From Bradyrhizobium nivariense (lineage in GTDB: Bacteria; Pseudomonadota; Alphaproteobacteria; Rhizobiales; Xanthobacteraceae), in the NCBI RefSeq assembly GCF_029846715.1, contig NZ_JARVWW010000001.1:558001-622000 (forward strand): DNA of 64,000 nucleotides. The letters are read 5' to 3'. The position numbers were made by a program, and so were the translations under genes. Under the pieces are notes generated by a model. It saw only the letters and a program-made list of their open reading frames with translations. It made no database searches and was not told where the DNA came from. Positions 10,694-20,087 of this stretch are shown piece after piece. Within the stretch, counting starts at the first letter, position 1. Each line of letters starts with the position of its first letter.

Positions 10694-11722
10694 ATGAAGT
10701 GCATCGTTACTGGTGGCGCCGGTTTCATCGGCAGTCACCTCGTCGACCGCCTCCTCGACGACGGCCACGAGGTCATCGCGCTCGATAATTTCGTGATCGG
10801 ACGCCCCGAAAATCTGGCGTCGCGCGCTGATTCGAGCCGGCTGAAGATCGTGCGGGCCGACGTCACCGAACTCGAATCGATCAAGCCGCATTTCGTCGGC
10901 ATCGACTGGGTCTTCCATCTCGCGGCGCTGGCCGACATCGTTCCCTCGATCGAGTCCCCGATCCCGTATCATCGCGCCAATGTCGACGGCACGGTCAACG
11001 TGCTCGAGGCTGCACGGCAGGCGGGCGTCAGCCGCTTCGTTTACGCCGCGTCGTCGTCCTGCTACGGAATTCCCGACGCCTATCCGACGCCGGAGAGCGC
11101 CGAAATCCGGCCGATGTATCCCTATGCGCTGACCAAGAATCTCGGCGAGCAGTGCGTCATGCACTGGTGCCAGGTCTACAAGCTGCCCGCGGTAGCGCTG
11201 CGCCTGTTCAACGTGTACGGGCCGCGCCATCGCACCACGGGCACCTATGGCGCCGTGTTCGGCGTGTTCATGGCGCAGAAACTCGCCGGCAAGCCCTTCA
11301 CGGTGGTCGGCGATGGCGAGCAGACCCGCGACTTCACCTTCGTCAGCGATGTCGCCGACGCCTTCGTGACTGCCGCGCGCTCCGAGGTCTCGAACGAGAT
11401 TTTCAACGTCGGCTCCGACAACACCTACAGTGTCAACCGGCTGGTCGAACTTCTCGGCGGCGACAAGGTCCACATTCCCAAGCGTCCCGGCGAGCCGGAT
11501 TGCACCTACGCCGATATCACCAAGATCAAGCGCATCCTGAAATGGACGCCGAAGGTGAAATTCGAGGACGGCGTCGCGACGATGCTGAACTCGATGGATC
11601 AGTACAAGGACGCGCCGCTGTGGACGGTGGACAAGATCGCGGACGCCACGAAGGACTGGTTCAAGTATCTTGGTGACGACAACGCCGCGGCGTCCGGCAC
11701 GCCGCAGAAGGCAAGCCCGTGA
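10694..11722 (+). CDS. NAD-dependent sugar epimerase/dehydratase (extended SDR)
   Basis: A 342-residue extended SDR. NAD-binding TGGAGFIG is at residues 6-13; catalytic Tyr144 and Lys148 lie in YPYALTK, with a SSSCYG segment before them. It resembles UDP-glucose/GlcNAc 4-epimerases and capsule epimerases, but the substrate cannot be fixed. I chose MKCIVTGG; MLPMKC, three codons upstream, is an alternative. It is first in a rightward series of genes to 27.2 kb. Confidence 0.88.
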   Translation: MKCIVTGGAGFIGSHLVDRLLDDGHEVIALDNFVIGRPENLASRADSSRLKIVRADVTELESIKPHFVGIDWVFHLAALADIVPSIESPIPYHRANVDGTVNVLEAARQAGVSRFVYAASSSCYGIPDAYPTPESAEIRPMYPYALTKNLGEQCVMHWCQVYKLPAVALRLFNVYGPRHRTTGTYGAVFGVFMAQKLAGKPFTVVGDGEQTRDFTFVSDVADAFVTAARSEVSNEIFNVGSDNTYSVNRLVELLGGDKVHIPKRPGEPDCTYADITKIKRILKWTPKVKFEDGVATMLNSMDQYKDAPLWTVDKIADATKDWFKYLGDDNAAASGTPQKASP

Positions 11723-11805
11723 ACAGGTTCGCCGGATATCTTTGCCGCGAGCCGATCAATTCCGGGCCGACCAGCTGAGGCCGACCGGCGCTTTGGATAA
11801 TTCAC

Positions 11806-13377
11806 ATGGGTAATCTTCCGACCGACAATGCGGCGTCGACCGACCAACTGGCGACGCACGACAAGATCAAGACGATCGAGGAACTGGGCGAGATCGCGCG
11901 ATCCGCGCAAGCGCAGGGCCGGAAGGTTGCACTGTGCCACGGCGTCTTCGACCTCGTGCATCTCGGCCATATCAGGCATATCCAGGCGGCGCGCAACGAA
12001 GGCGACGTCGTCATGGTGACGATCACCGCCGACCGTTACGTCAACAAGGGACCGGGTCGGCCGATCTTCCCCGAAAACATGCGGGCCGAGATGCTGGCCT
12101 CGCTCGCGAACGTCGATTGGGTCGGCATCAATCACACCTCCAGCGCCGAGCCGATCCTGGATACGGTGCGGCCGGACATCTATGTGAAGGGGTCCGACTA
12201 CGAGAACCCCGAAGACGACGTAACCGGCAAGATCCGGACCGAGCGCGACGCCGTCGAGCGTCACGGTGGGCGCATCGTGTTCACGCGCGACGTGACCTTC
12301 AGCTCCTCATCGCTGGTGAACCGGTATTTCGACATCTACGACCCTCCACTACGCGACTATCTGCAAAAGGTTCGTGAAGGCGGCGGCGCCGATCGCCTCC
12401 TGAAGCTGATCGACAAGGTGCAGGACATGCACGTCGTGCTGGTCGGCGACACCATCATCGACGAATACCAGTACGTCACGGCGCTCGGAAAGGCCTCGAA
12501 GGAAAACATCGTCGCCACGCTGTTCAAGAACGGCGAGCAATTTGCCGGCGGCGTCATTGCCGCGGCGAACCATGTCGCGAGCTTCTGCAAGTCGGTGGAG
12601 ATCGTCACGACGCTGGGCGGCAACGACTACCCCGAGGAGTTCATCCGCGCGCATGTCCGTCCGAATGTCACGTTGACGCCGATCCGCATTCAGGGCCGTC
12701 CGACGACCCGCAAATCGCGGTTCGTCGAGCTGGGATATCTGCACAAGCTGTTCGAAGTCTACACCATGGACGACACGCCGCTCGACGAGGCCGATCGGAA
12801 GGAGATCGACCGTATCACTACGGAGCGCGTGCGCGGCGCGGACGTGGTGATCGTCACCGATTTCGGTCACGGCATGATCGCGTCGAGCACGATCGACGCG
12901 CTGATCGCCAACTCCAAGTTCCTGGCAGTCAACGCCCAGAGCAATAGCGGCAACCACGGCTACAATCTGATCACGAAATATCCGCGCGCTGATTACATCT
13001 GCATCGACGCGCCGGAGGCGCGTCTGGCGGCAACCGACAAGTTCAGCGACATCGCATCCGTGATCGCGGCCGGCCTGCATGGCAAGATCGACTGCGACAA
13101 CATGATCATCACGCACGGCTCCTTCGGCTGCTACCCGTTCTCGTCGAAAACCGGCGTCGCGCGCGTTCCCGCCTTCACCAAGACCGTCGTCGACACCGTC
13201 GGCGCGGGGGACGCCTTCCTGACGATTACCGCGCCGCTGGTCGCCGCCGGTGGCAATATCGAGGACGTCGCCTTCATCGGCAACGCGGCCGGCGCGATCA
13301 AGGTCGGGATCGTCGGCCACCGCAGCTCGGTCGAAAAGGTGCCGCTGGTCAAGTTCGTCACCGCATTGTTGAAGTAG
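11806..13377 (+). CDS. Nucleotidyltransferase-PfkB kinase fusion, HldE-like with reversed domain order
   Basis: A 523-residue two-domain protein. Residues about 35-190 are a cytidylyltransferase-fold domain with GVFDLVHLGH (HxGH at 52-55) like the C-terminal half of HldE/RfaE. Residues about 205-520 are a PfkB/ribokinase domain ending in DTVGAGDAF (about 463-471), like the N-terminal half of HldE. In E. coli HldE the kinase comes first; here the order is swapped. It would phosphorylate a heptose 7-phosphate (or analogue) at C1 and later transfer a nucleotide. The GmhA-like gene nearby and the HAD gene at 14404 would supply isomerase and phosphatase steps. Confidence 0.88.
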   Translation: MGNLPTDNAASTDQLATHDKIKTIEELGEIARSAQAQGRKVALCHGVFDLVHLGHIRHIQAARNEGDVVMVTITADRYVNKGPGRPIFPENMRAEMLASLANVDWVGINHTSSAEPILDTVRPDIYVKGSDYENPEDDVTGKIRTERDAVERHGGRIVFTRDVTFSSSSLVNRYFDIYDPPLRDYLQKVREGGGADRLLKLIDKVQDMHVVLVGDTIIDEYQYVTALGKASKENIVATLFKNGEQFAGGVIAAANHVASFCKSVEIVTTLGGNDYPEEFIRAHVRPNVTLTPIRIQGRPTTRKSRFVELGYLHKLFEVYTMDDTPLDEADRKEIDRITTERVRGADVVIVTDFGHGMIASSTIDALIANSKFLAVNAQSNSGNHGYNLITKYPRADYICIDAPEARLAATDKFSDIASVIAAGLHGKIDCDNMIITHGSFGCYPFSSKTGVARVPAFTKTVVDTVGAGDAFLTITAPLVAAGGNIEDVAFIGNAAGAIKVGIVGHRSSVEKVPLVKFVTALLK

Positions 13378-13405
13378 CGCGAACGGCAAATACTGGAGAA
13401 CGACA

Positions 13406-14407
13406 GTGATTGGTCAAAAATGGAATGTGATGGTCACCGGTGGTGCCGGCTATGTCGGCAGCGTGCTGGTTCCCCAGTTGCTCGCCACCGGCCACAAGGT
13501 CACCGTGCTCGACCTGTTCATGTATGGCGAGGACGTCTTCGATGCCGTCCGCAACAACCCCAATTTGCGCCTGATCAAGGGCGACATCCGCGATGAAGCC
13601 GCGATCAACGAGGCCCTGCGCGGCAACAACGCCGTGATCCACCTCGCCTGCATCTCCAACGACCCGTCGTTCGAGCTGGATCCGGGGCTCGGCAAGTCCA
13701 TCAATTACGACTGCTTCCGGCCGATGGTGCGCGCCGCCAAGAAGGCGGGCATCAAGCGCTTCATCTACGCCTCCTCGTCCAGCGTCTACGGCATCAAGGA
13801 CGAGGCCGAGGTGACCGAGGACCTGTCCTGCGAGCCGCTCACGGACTACTCGAAGTTCAAGGCGATGTGCGAGACCGACCTTGCCGACGAGGCCGCGTCC
13901 GGGTTCGTCACCTGCACGGTTCGTCCCGCAACCGTCTGCGGCTACGCGCCGCGGCAGCGGCTCGACGTCGTCGTCAACATCCTGACCAATCTCGCGGTCA
14001 ATACTGGCCGCATCCGCGTGTTCGGCGGAACGCAGCGCCGGCCCAATTTGCACATCGAGGACATGTCCGCCGCCTATCTGTTCCTGCTCCAGCAGGATGA
14101 CGCAAAGATCGACGGCAAGACCTACAATATCGGCTACGAGAACCACTCGCTGATGAAGATCGCCGACATCGTCAAGTCGGTGGTCGGCAGCAATGTCGAC
14201 GTCGTCGTCGAGCCGACCGACGATCTCCGCTCGTACCACGTCTCTTCGGAGAAGATCCGCCGCGAGCTCGGCTTTGCGCCGACCCACACGATCGAGCAGG
14301 CCGTGTCCGGCCTCGTCAACGCCTTCAAGGGCGGCCGCCTGCCGAACTCGCTCAACGACCCCCGGTACTTCAATATCAAGATGATGCAGAACATCAGCCT
14401 GAAGTGA
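13406..14407 (+). CDS. NAD-dependent sugar epimerase/dehydratase (extended SDR)
   Basis: A 333-residue extended SDR with GTG start; GGAGAA lies seven bases upstream. NAD-binding TGGAGYVG is at residues 11-18 and the catalytic Tyr148/Lys152 pair lies in DYSKFK, with SSSSVYGI before it. It resembles nucleotide-sugar epimerase/dehydratases of O-antigen loci. The stop overlaps the next start as GTGA, indicating translational coupling to the HAD gene. Confidence 0.87.
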   Translation: MIGQKWNVMVTGGAGYVGSVLVPQLLATGHKVTVLDLFMYGEDVFDAVRNNPNLRLIKGDIRDEAAINEALRGNNAVIHLACISNDPSFELDPGLGKSINYDCFRPMVRAAKKAGIKRFIYASSSSVYGIKDEAEVTEDLSCEPLTDYSKFKAMCETDLADEAASGFVTCTVRPATVCGYAPRQRLDVVVNILTNLAVNTGRIRVFGGTQRRPNLHIEDMSAAYLFLLQQDDAKIDGKTYNIGYENHSLMKIADIVKSVVGSNVDVVVEPTDDLRSYHVSSEKIRRELGFAPTHTIEQAVSGLVNAFKGGRLPNSLNDPRYFNIKMMQNISLK

Positions 14408-15024
14408 GCGGCGTGCGGATCGGCATCGATTTCGACAACACGATCGTCTGCTACGACAAGGTCTTTGCCGCCGTCGCACGTCAGCGTGGGCTGGTGCCGG
14501 AGGGGTGGGAGGGGCTCAAGACCGACGTGCGGGATCATCTCCGGTCCCGCGTGGGCGGCGAGCTTGCCTGGCAAGGACTGCAAGGCTTCGTCTACGGCAA
14601 GGGAATTGGCGGCGCCGAAATCTATCCGGGCGTGCGGGAATTCCTGGCGGTGTGCAAGCAGGCCGGCTCGAAGGTCTCCATCGTCAGCCACAAGACCCGA
14701 TTCGGTCATCAGGACCCCGACCGCACCGACCTGCGCGACGCCGCGCGCAGCTGGCTGCGTGGGGCCAGCCTGATCGACGCTGCGGATGCGGCGCTGGCCA
14801 TCGGCGACGTCTATTTCGAGGACACACTGGCTGCCAAGGTCGAGAGACTTGCGAGCCTGGAGCTCGATGTCTTCATCGACGATCTCGTCGACGTCTTCGA
14901 GCAACCGCATTTTCCGAAGGCCACGCGATCGATCCTGTTCACGCGGTCGCAGTCTCCCCACCCGGAACACTGCAAGCCGATCGCGACATGGGCCGATATC
15001 CGCCGCGAGGTGTTTGCGGCATGA
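14404..15024 (+). CDS. HAD-superfamily hydrolase
   Basis: A 206-residue HAD protein. Motif I DFDNT has Asp9 and Asp11; motif II is the SHKT segment; motif IV is FIDDLVDVF. The likely activity is phosphate ester hydrolysis on a sugar phosphate intermediate. It is not a typical GmhB (no DRDGTIN motif), so a heptose bisphosphatase role is only a contextual guess. GTG start overlaps the preceding stop, and the stop overlaps the next ATG (ATGA). Confidence 0.75.
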   Translation: MSGVRIGIDFDNTIVCYDKVFAAVARQRGLVPEGWEGLKTDVRDHLRSRVGGELAWQGLQGFVYGKGIGGAEIYPGVREFLAVCKQAGSKVSIVSHKTRFGHQDPDRTDLRDAARSWLRGASLIDAADAALAIGDVYFEDTLAAKVERLASLELDVFIDDLVDVFEQPHFPKATRSILFTRSQSPHPEHCKPIATWADIRREVFAA

Positions 15025-16049
15025 GCGAGACCGACATCACCGCGCCGGATGCGATGGCGATCGGCAGCCGCCTGGCCGGTGCGCGGGTCGCCGCCGCCCA
15101 GCCGGCACGGTCCGGCGGCAACAACAGGGTGTTTCGGCTGGAGATGGCGGAGGGACCGCCCCTTGCCCTCAAGCATTATCCGTCCGACGGACGCGATCGC
15201 CTGGGACAGGAATATGACGCGCTCTCGTTTCTGTCGCGCCACGGCATCATGTCGACACCGCGGCCGGTCGCCAAGGACGCGGATGCGTTCTGCGCGCTGT
15301 ACCAATGGTTCGACGGCGAGGCCGCGGTGCTGCGCCCCCAAGACGACGATGCCGATCAGCTCGCCGATTTCCTGATCGAACTGCAGAAGCTGCGCGACGC
15401 CGAAGGCGCGCAGAATCTGCGGAACGCCTCGGCCAGCATCTTTTCGCCCGAGGCAGCCATTGCCCAGTATGAGCAGCGCCTGGACGGACTGAGGCGGGTC
15501 TCGGATGATCATCCCGACCTGCGCGCGTTCATGGAGGGCAGCCTCGTTCCCAGCACCGCCGTCGCGATTCGGCAGCTCCGCCGGCGTTACGCGGAACTGG
15601 GCCGGGATCCCGCGGCGGATCTTGCGCCCACCCATCGCGCATTAAGTCCGTCCGATTTCGGACTGCACAACGCGCTGCGCGCCGAAGACGGGTGCTTGCG
15701 ATTCATCGACTTCGAATATTTCGGCTGGGACGATCCGGTCAAGCTGGTGTCCGACACGGCCGTTCACCCCGGCAGCGATCTGCCCGAGGCGAGCGCGAAT
15801 CGCTTGATCGAACGGCTGTCGCGTGCCTTCGAGGCTGGGGATGACGCGTTTGCGATCCGCCGTGACGTACTGTATCCTGTGTTCGGGGCGATTTGGTGCC
15901 TGATTGTCCTGAATGCCTATTTGCCGGAAAGCCGCTCCCGGCGCGCGTTGACTGCGCAAGGTGGCGATCTGACGGTTCGCCTTGCCGGTCAGCTCGACAA
16001 AGCCCGACGGCTCCACCAAACGATTTACCCAAACGATTCGCAGACGTGA
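15021..16049 (+). CDS. Aminoglycoside phosphotransferase-family kinase
   Basis: A 342-residue APH/choline-kinase-fold protein. It has a nucleotide-binding start (ARSGGNNRVFRLEM, with Lys in LALKHYP), the catalytic-loop equivalent SPSDFGLHNAL and the metal-binding RFIDFEYFG. The His usually found in the HxD brown of this family is replaced by Ser, while Asp and Asn are kept. It probably phosphorylates a sugar, amino-sugar or small alcohol; resistance is unlikely given context. Coupled by ATGA upstream and GTGA downstream. Confidence 0.75.
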   Translation: MSETDITAPDAMAIGSRLAGARVAAAQPARSGGNNRVFRLEMAEGPPLALKHYPSDGRDRLGQEYDALSFLSRHGIMSTPRPVAKDADAFCALYQWFDGEAAVLRPQDDDADQLADFLIELQKLRDAEGAQNLRNASASIFSPEAAIAQYEQRLDGLRRVSDDHPDLRAFMEGSLVPSTAVAIRQLRRRYAELGRDPAADLAPTHRALSPSDFGLHNALRAEDGCLRFIDFEYFGWDDPVKLVSDTAVHPGSDLPEASANRLIERLSRAFEAGDDAFAIRRDVLYPVFGAIWCLIVLNAYLPESRSRRALTAQGGDLTVRLAGQLDKARRLHQTIYPNDSQT

Positions 16050-16894
16050 TCCAGATCTCACCCCACGCTGAAGCCGCCCTCACCTGCACGCTGGACGAGC
16101 GCAGTCTCTATTTGCGTCGCCTGGTCCTCGGTTCTGTCCGCTCCGCGGGACGCGGACATGTCGGTCCGGCCTTGTCGCTGATCGAAATGGTCCGCGTGCT
16201 CTACGACGACGTGCTGCGGATCGATCCGAACAACCCGCGCGATCCGAACCGCGACCGCGCGATCCTCAGCAAGGGGCACGGGTGTCTCGCGCTCTACGCC
16301 CTGCTCGCCGATCGCGGCTTCTTCCCGCTGTCGGAGCTGGACGGCTTCTGCGGCCCCGACAGCATTTTGGGCGGACATCCCGAGTACGGAATGGTGCCGG
16401 GGGTCGAGGCGTCGACCGGCGCGCTTGGACACGGCCTGTCAATCGGTGTCGGCCTTGCGCTCGCCGCGCGCATGCGCGGGCGCACCTACCGCACCTTCGT
16501 CCTGCTCGGCGACGGCGAGATCAATGAGGGATCGGTGTGGGAAGCCGCCATGGGCGCGGCCAAGCACGGGCTGGACAATCTGGTCGCGCTGATCGACTAC
16601 AACAAGCTGCAGAGCTACGGCCCCACCGATTATGTCCTGCCGCTGGAGCCGCTCGCGGACAAATGGCGCAGCTTCGGCTTTGCCGTGCAGGAGCTCAACG
16701 GCCACGACGTCGGCGCCCTGCGCACCGTCCTGAAGCAGGTCCCGGCCGTTCCGGGAAAGCCCACCGCGATCATCTGCCATACCGTCAAGGGCAAGGGTCT
16801 GCCGGCCGCGGAATCCAACGCCGATTGGCATCACAAGAACAAGCTGACCGACAGCGAGCTCGACGCCATCCGCGTCGCCGTCGGCGATTTTTGA
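16046..16894 (+). CDS. Transketolase, N-terminal (ThDP-binding) subunit
   Basis: A 282-residue stand-alone first half of transketolase. The thiamine-diphosphate motif starts GDGEINEG (GDG at 155-157) and ends at Asn186 in DYNKLQ; catalytic His residues appear in RGHVGPALS and SKGHG. With the next gene it forms a split transketolase that moves a two-carbon ketol unit. In this cluster it may build or shorten an unusual sugar chain. The GTG start overlaps the kinase stop (GTGA); extending upstream would overlap the kinase gene heavily. Confidence 0.92.
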   Translation: MIQISPHAEAALTCTLDERSLYLRRLVLGSVRSAGRGHVGPALSLIEMVRVLYDDVLRIDPNNPRDPNRDRAILSKGHGCLALYALLADRGFFPLSELDGFCGPDSILGGHPEYGMVPGVEASTGALGHGLSIGVGLALAARMRGRTYRTFVLLGDGEINEGSVWEAAMGAAKHGLDNLVALIDYNKLQSYGPTDYVLPLEPLADKWRSFGFAVQELNGHDVGALRTVLKQVPAVPGKPTAIICHTVKGKGLPAAESNADWHHKNKLTDSELDAIRVAVGDF

Positions 16895-16904
16895 TCGGCT
16901 CCCC

Positions 16905-17864
16905 ATGCGCAACACCGCCATGAACATGGTCCACAAGCTCGCCACGCGCGACGAGCGTGTGCTTTACATCGGCTCCGATCCCGGCGCGGGCACCTTGCGC
17001 GCGATGAGCAAGGAGTTTCCCAAGCGCCACCTGATCGAAGGCATTTCGGAAGCGCACATCATCGGCATGTCGGCCGGTCTCGCGATGGAAGGCTTCGTGC
17101 CCTACGTCAACACCATCGCGACATTCCTCACCCGCCGCTGCTACGAGCAGGTGGCCGTCGATCTCTGCCTGCACAATCTGCAGGTGCGGCTGATCGCCAA
17201 TGGCGGCGGGCTCGTCTATGCGCCGCTCGGCCCCACCCACCAGGCGATCGAGGACATCGCCATCATGCGGGCGCTGCCGAACATGACGGTGGTCTGCCCG
17301 TGCGATGCCGACGAGGCGGCGCGGCTGATGGAGCAGACGCTCGACTGGACCGGACCGATCTACATCCGGCTCGGCAAGGGTGGCGACGCCGTCGTCTCGA
17401 AGGCCGAGCACGGCTTTGAGATCGGCAAGGCCATCCTGATGCGGCCGCCGGGCGACGTCGTCATGGTCACGACAGGCATCATGCTCCAGCGCGCACTCGC
17501 TGCGGCCGACCTGCTGGCAGCGCAGGGCATTCGCGCCGGCATCCTCCACATGCACACGGTCAAGCCGCTCGACACCGAGGCACTGCTGCAAGCGATCCGG
17601 GGCACCAAGCTCGTGGCGACGCTGGAAGAGCACGTGCCCTCCGGCGGCCTCGGCAGCGCGGTCGCGGAGGCGCTGATCGACAAGCTCGGCTCTGGCCTTC
17701 CGGCGATGCTGCGGTTGTCGCTGCCGGACCGGTTCATGCACAATTATGGATCGCAGGACTCGCTGCTGAAGAAGCACGGACTTTCCGCCAGCGCCATTGC
17801 GACCTCGATCGAGCGCGCGCTCGCCGCCTCGCACACTTCCTCCCCTCAACTTCATTCCACCTGA
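16905..17864 (+). CDS. Transketolase, C-terminal (pyrimidine-binding) subunit
   Basis: A 319-residue second half of transketolase, joined by 10 bases to the N-terminal subunit. It shows the pyrimidine domain with HLIEGISEAHIIGMSAGLA (conserved Glu that activates ThDP) and the C-terminal domain with LEEHVPSGGLGSAVAEAL. Split transketolases are frequent in secondary and cell-surface sugar pathways. The catalytic core is complete when both subunits are combined. Confidence 0.92.
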   Translation: MRNTAMNMVHKLATRDERVLYIGSDPGAGTLRAMSKEFPKRHLIEGISEAHIIGMSAGLAMEGFVPYVNTIATFLTRRCYEQVAVDLCLHNLQVRLIANGGGLVYAPLGPTHQAIEDIAIMRALPNMTVVCPCDADEAARLMEQTLDWTGPIYIRLGKGGDAVVSKAEHGFEIGKAILMRPPGDVVMVTTGIMLQRALAAADLLAAQGIRAGILHMHTVKPLDTEALLQAIRGTKLVATLEEHVPSGGLGSAVAEALIDKLGSGLPAMLRLSLPDRFMHNYGSQDSLLKKHGLSASAIATSIERALAASHTSSPQLHST

Positions 17865-17872
17865 CGGGCCCC

Positions 17873-18979
17873 ATGCACGACGTTCGATATTCCTATCTGC
17901 TCGAGCAATTCTCCGATCCGGCACCGATCCTGGCCGAGATCGGCCGACTGGTGGCGACCGGTGACTTCACCCTGGGCAAGCCGGTCGCCGAATTCGAACG
18001 GCGCTTTGCCGAGCTGATCGGCGTGCGTCACGCCATCGGCGTCGGATCGGGCACCGATGCGCTCAAGCTGCCGCTCAAGGCGCTCGGCATCGGCCATGGC
18101 GACGAGGTCATCACCGCCGCCAACACCTTCATCGCCACCGTCGGCGCCATCGCGGAAACCGGCGCGACGCCGGTGCTGGTCGACTGCGACGATTCCTTCT
18201 GCATGAACGTCGACTACGTCGAAGCCGCGATCACGGAGAAGACCAAGGCGATCATGCCGGTTCAGTTGACCGGCGAGGTCACCGACATGGGCAAGCTGAT
18301 GGCGATCGCCCAGCGTCACAACATCCCCGTCGTCGAGGATTCCTGCCAGGGCATCCTGTCGGAGTTTGCAGGAAAACGGTCCGGTACCCACGGCATCGCG
18401 GCGGGCTTCTCCCTGCATCCGCTCAAGAACCTCAACGTCTGGGGCGATGCCGGTGTCGTCGTCACCAATGACGACGGGATGAACGAGCGGCTTCGTCTGA
18501 TCCGCAACCACGGCATGAAGAATCGCGACGAGATCGCGATCCTCGGCTGCAATTCGCGGCTCGATTCCCTCCAGGCGGTGGTCGGCAACTGGCTGATCGG
18601 CCAGACCAGCGAGATCACGCGCCGTCGGATCGAGAACGCGGCCTATTACGACGCGGGCCTTGCCGGCCTGCCCGGCCTGCGCATTCCGCCGCGCCGGCCC
18701 AACGTGAAGCACGTCTACCATCTCTACATGGTGTTTGCCGAGCGCCGCGACGAGCTCTACAAATACTGCCTGGACGACGGCATTGAAGCGAAGATCCACT
18801 ACCCCATCCCGCTGTATCAGCAGGAAGGCCTCAAGCATCTCGGCTACGCGCCGGGCAGCTTCCCGGTCACCGACCGCCACGCCCAGGAAGTCATCAGCTT
18901 CCCCGTCGACCAGCATCTGACGCGGGCGCAGCAGGACCGCGTCATCGAGACCGTCCGGAAGTTCTGCCATGGGCGCTGA
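17873..18979 (+). CDS. DegT/DnrJ/EryC1/StrS aminotransferase 1
   Basis: A 368-residue PLP sugar aminotransferase. The internal aldimine Lys185 lies in SLHPLKNLN; GSGTDALKLPL binds the cofactor phosphate and VVEDSCQG carries the Asp that contacts the PLP ring nitrogen. It converts a keto sugar nucleotide to an amino sugar, usually with glutamate. Its stop overlaps the next gene by 11 bases; the next gene is a diverged paralogue, so two different amino groups may be installed. Confidence 0.93.
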   Translation: MHDVRYSYLLEQFSDPAPILAEIGRLVATGDFTLGKPVAEFERRFAELIGVRHAIGVGSGTDALKLPLKALGIGHGDEVITAANTFIATVGAIAETGATPVLVDCDDSFCMNVDYVEAAITEKTKAIMPVQLTGEVTDMGKLMAIAQRHNIPVVEDSCQGILSEFAGKRSGTHGIAAGFSLHPLKNLNVWGDAGVVVTNDDGMNERLRLIRNHGMKNRDEIAILGCNSRLDSLQAVVGNWLIGQTSEITRRRIENAAYYDAGLAGLPGLRIPPRRPNVKHVYHLYMVFAERRDELYKYCLDDGIEAKIHYPIPLYQQEGLKHLGYAPGSFPVTDRHAQEVISFPVDQHLTRAQQDRVIETVRKFCHGR

Positions 18980-20087
18980 CACCGGCCGCCGGCGCATCGG
19001 TTATGTCAATCTTCCCGCGCAATTCGAGGAAGAGCGCGTTGAGATCATGCAGGCGGTCGAGGGCGTGTTCCAGCGCGGCGATTTCATCGGCGGCGCGGCC
19101 GTTGCGAAGCTCGAAGAGGAGCTCACCACCTATCTCGGCTCGACGCATGTGGTGACGCTGAATTCCGGCACCGATGCGCTGATCCTGTCCTTGAGGGCAC
19201 TCAACATCGGTCCCGGCGACGAGGTGATCACCCCGCCGAATTCGTTCGTGGCATCGACCGCCGCGATCATCGCCGTCGGCGCCACGCCGGTGTTTGCGGA
19301 CGTGCTGCCGGACCAGAATATCGATCCGGCCGCGGTCGAAGCCGCCGTCACCCCGCGGACCAGGGCGATCATGCCGGTGCACCTGACCGGACGCATGGCC
19401 GACATGAACCCGCTGATGGCGATCGCGGCCAAGCACGCTCTCGCCGTGATCGAGGACAGCGCGCAGGCGGTCGGCTCGACCTATGACGGGCGGATGAGCG
19501 GGACCATCGGAACGTTCGGCTGCTTCTCCGCCCATCCGCTGAAGAATCTCAATGCCGCGGGCGACGCCGGCTTCGTCGTCACCGCCGACGCCGAGCTTGC
19601 CGCGAGAATTCGACGCCTGCGCAATCACGGCCTGATCAATCGCAGTGACGTCCGGGAGTGGGGCATCGTGTCACGCCTCGACACGGTCCAGGCCGAGGTG
19701 CTTCGCATTCGCCTGCGTCACCTGCCCTCTGTCATCGAACGCCGGCGCCGCAACGCCGCGCAATACCGCGCCGAACTCGCCGGCCTTCCCCTGTTCATCC
19801 CGGTTTGCCGCAACATCGAGTTCAACACCTTCCACACCTTCGTCGTGCAGACGGACCGTCGCGACGACTTCCAGAAATATCTTGCCGGCAAGGGTATCGA
19901 GACCGCGATCCATTATCCGGTACCGATCCACCTCCAGGAGGCGGCGGCGCATCTGGGTCACGGTCGCGGCGCGTTCCCGGTGACCGAGCGGCAGGCGAAT
20001 CAGATCCTCACGCTTCCCATCCACCAGTTCCTCTCGGCCTCGGATATCAGCTATGTTTGCGCGACCGCCCGGGAGTATTTTGCATGA
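18969..20087 (+). CDS. DegT/DnrJ/EryC1/StrS aminotransferase 2
   Basis: A 372-residue PLP aminotransferase of the same family as its upstream neighbour. Lys192 lies in SAHPLKNLN, with NSGTDALILSL and VIEDSAQAVG as further PLP contacts. Similarity to the first enzyme is clear but many specificity regions differ, consistent with old duplication rather than recent copy. The stop overlaps the ATG of the oxygenase gene (ATGA). Confidence 0.93.
   Translation: MGADTGRRRIGYVNLPAQFEEERVEIMQAVEGVFQRGDFIGGAAVAKLEEELTTYLGSTHVVTLNSGTDALILSLRALNIGPGDEVITPPNSFVASTAAIIAVGATPVFADVLPDQNIDPAAVEAAVTPRTRAIMPVHLTGRMADMNPLMAIAAKHALAVIEDSAQAVGSTYDGRMSGTIGTFGCFSAHPLKNLNAAGDAGFVVTADAELAARIRRLRNHGLINRSDVREWGIVSRLDTVQAEVLRIRLRHLPSVIERRRRNAAQYRAELAGLPLFIPVCRNIEFNTFHTFVVQTDRRDDFQKYLAGKGIETAIHYPVPIHLQEAAAHLGHGRGAFPVTERQANQILTLPIHQFLSASDISYVCATAREYFA

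Noticed and set aside
12349..14479. Long minus-strand open frames (346 and 373 codons) across 12.3-14.5 kb
   Set aside because: They are antisense to the HldE-like fusion and an epimerase, are rich in Arg/Asp/His/Val as such shadows are, and have no recognisable motif.
15021..16049. Antibiotic-resistance aminoglycoside phosphotransferase
   Set aside because: Only the fold matches; the gene is coupled to sugar genes on both sides and lacks the standard catalytic His, so a metabolic kinase is more likely.
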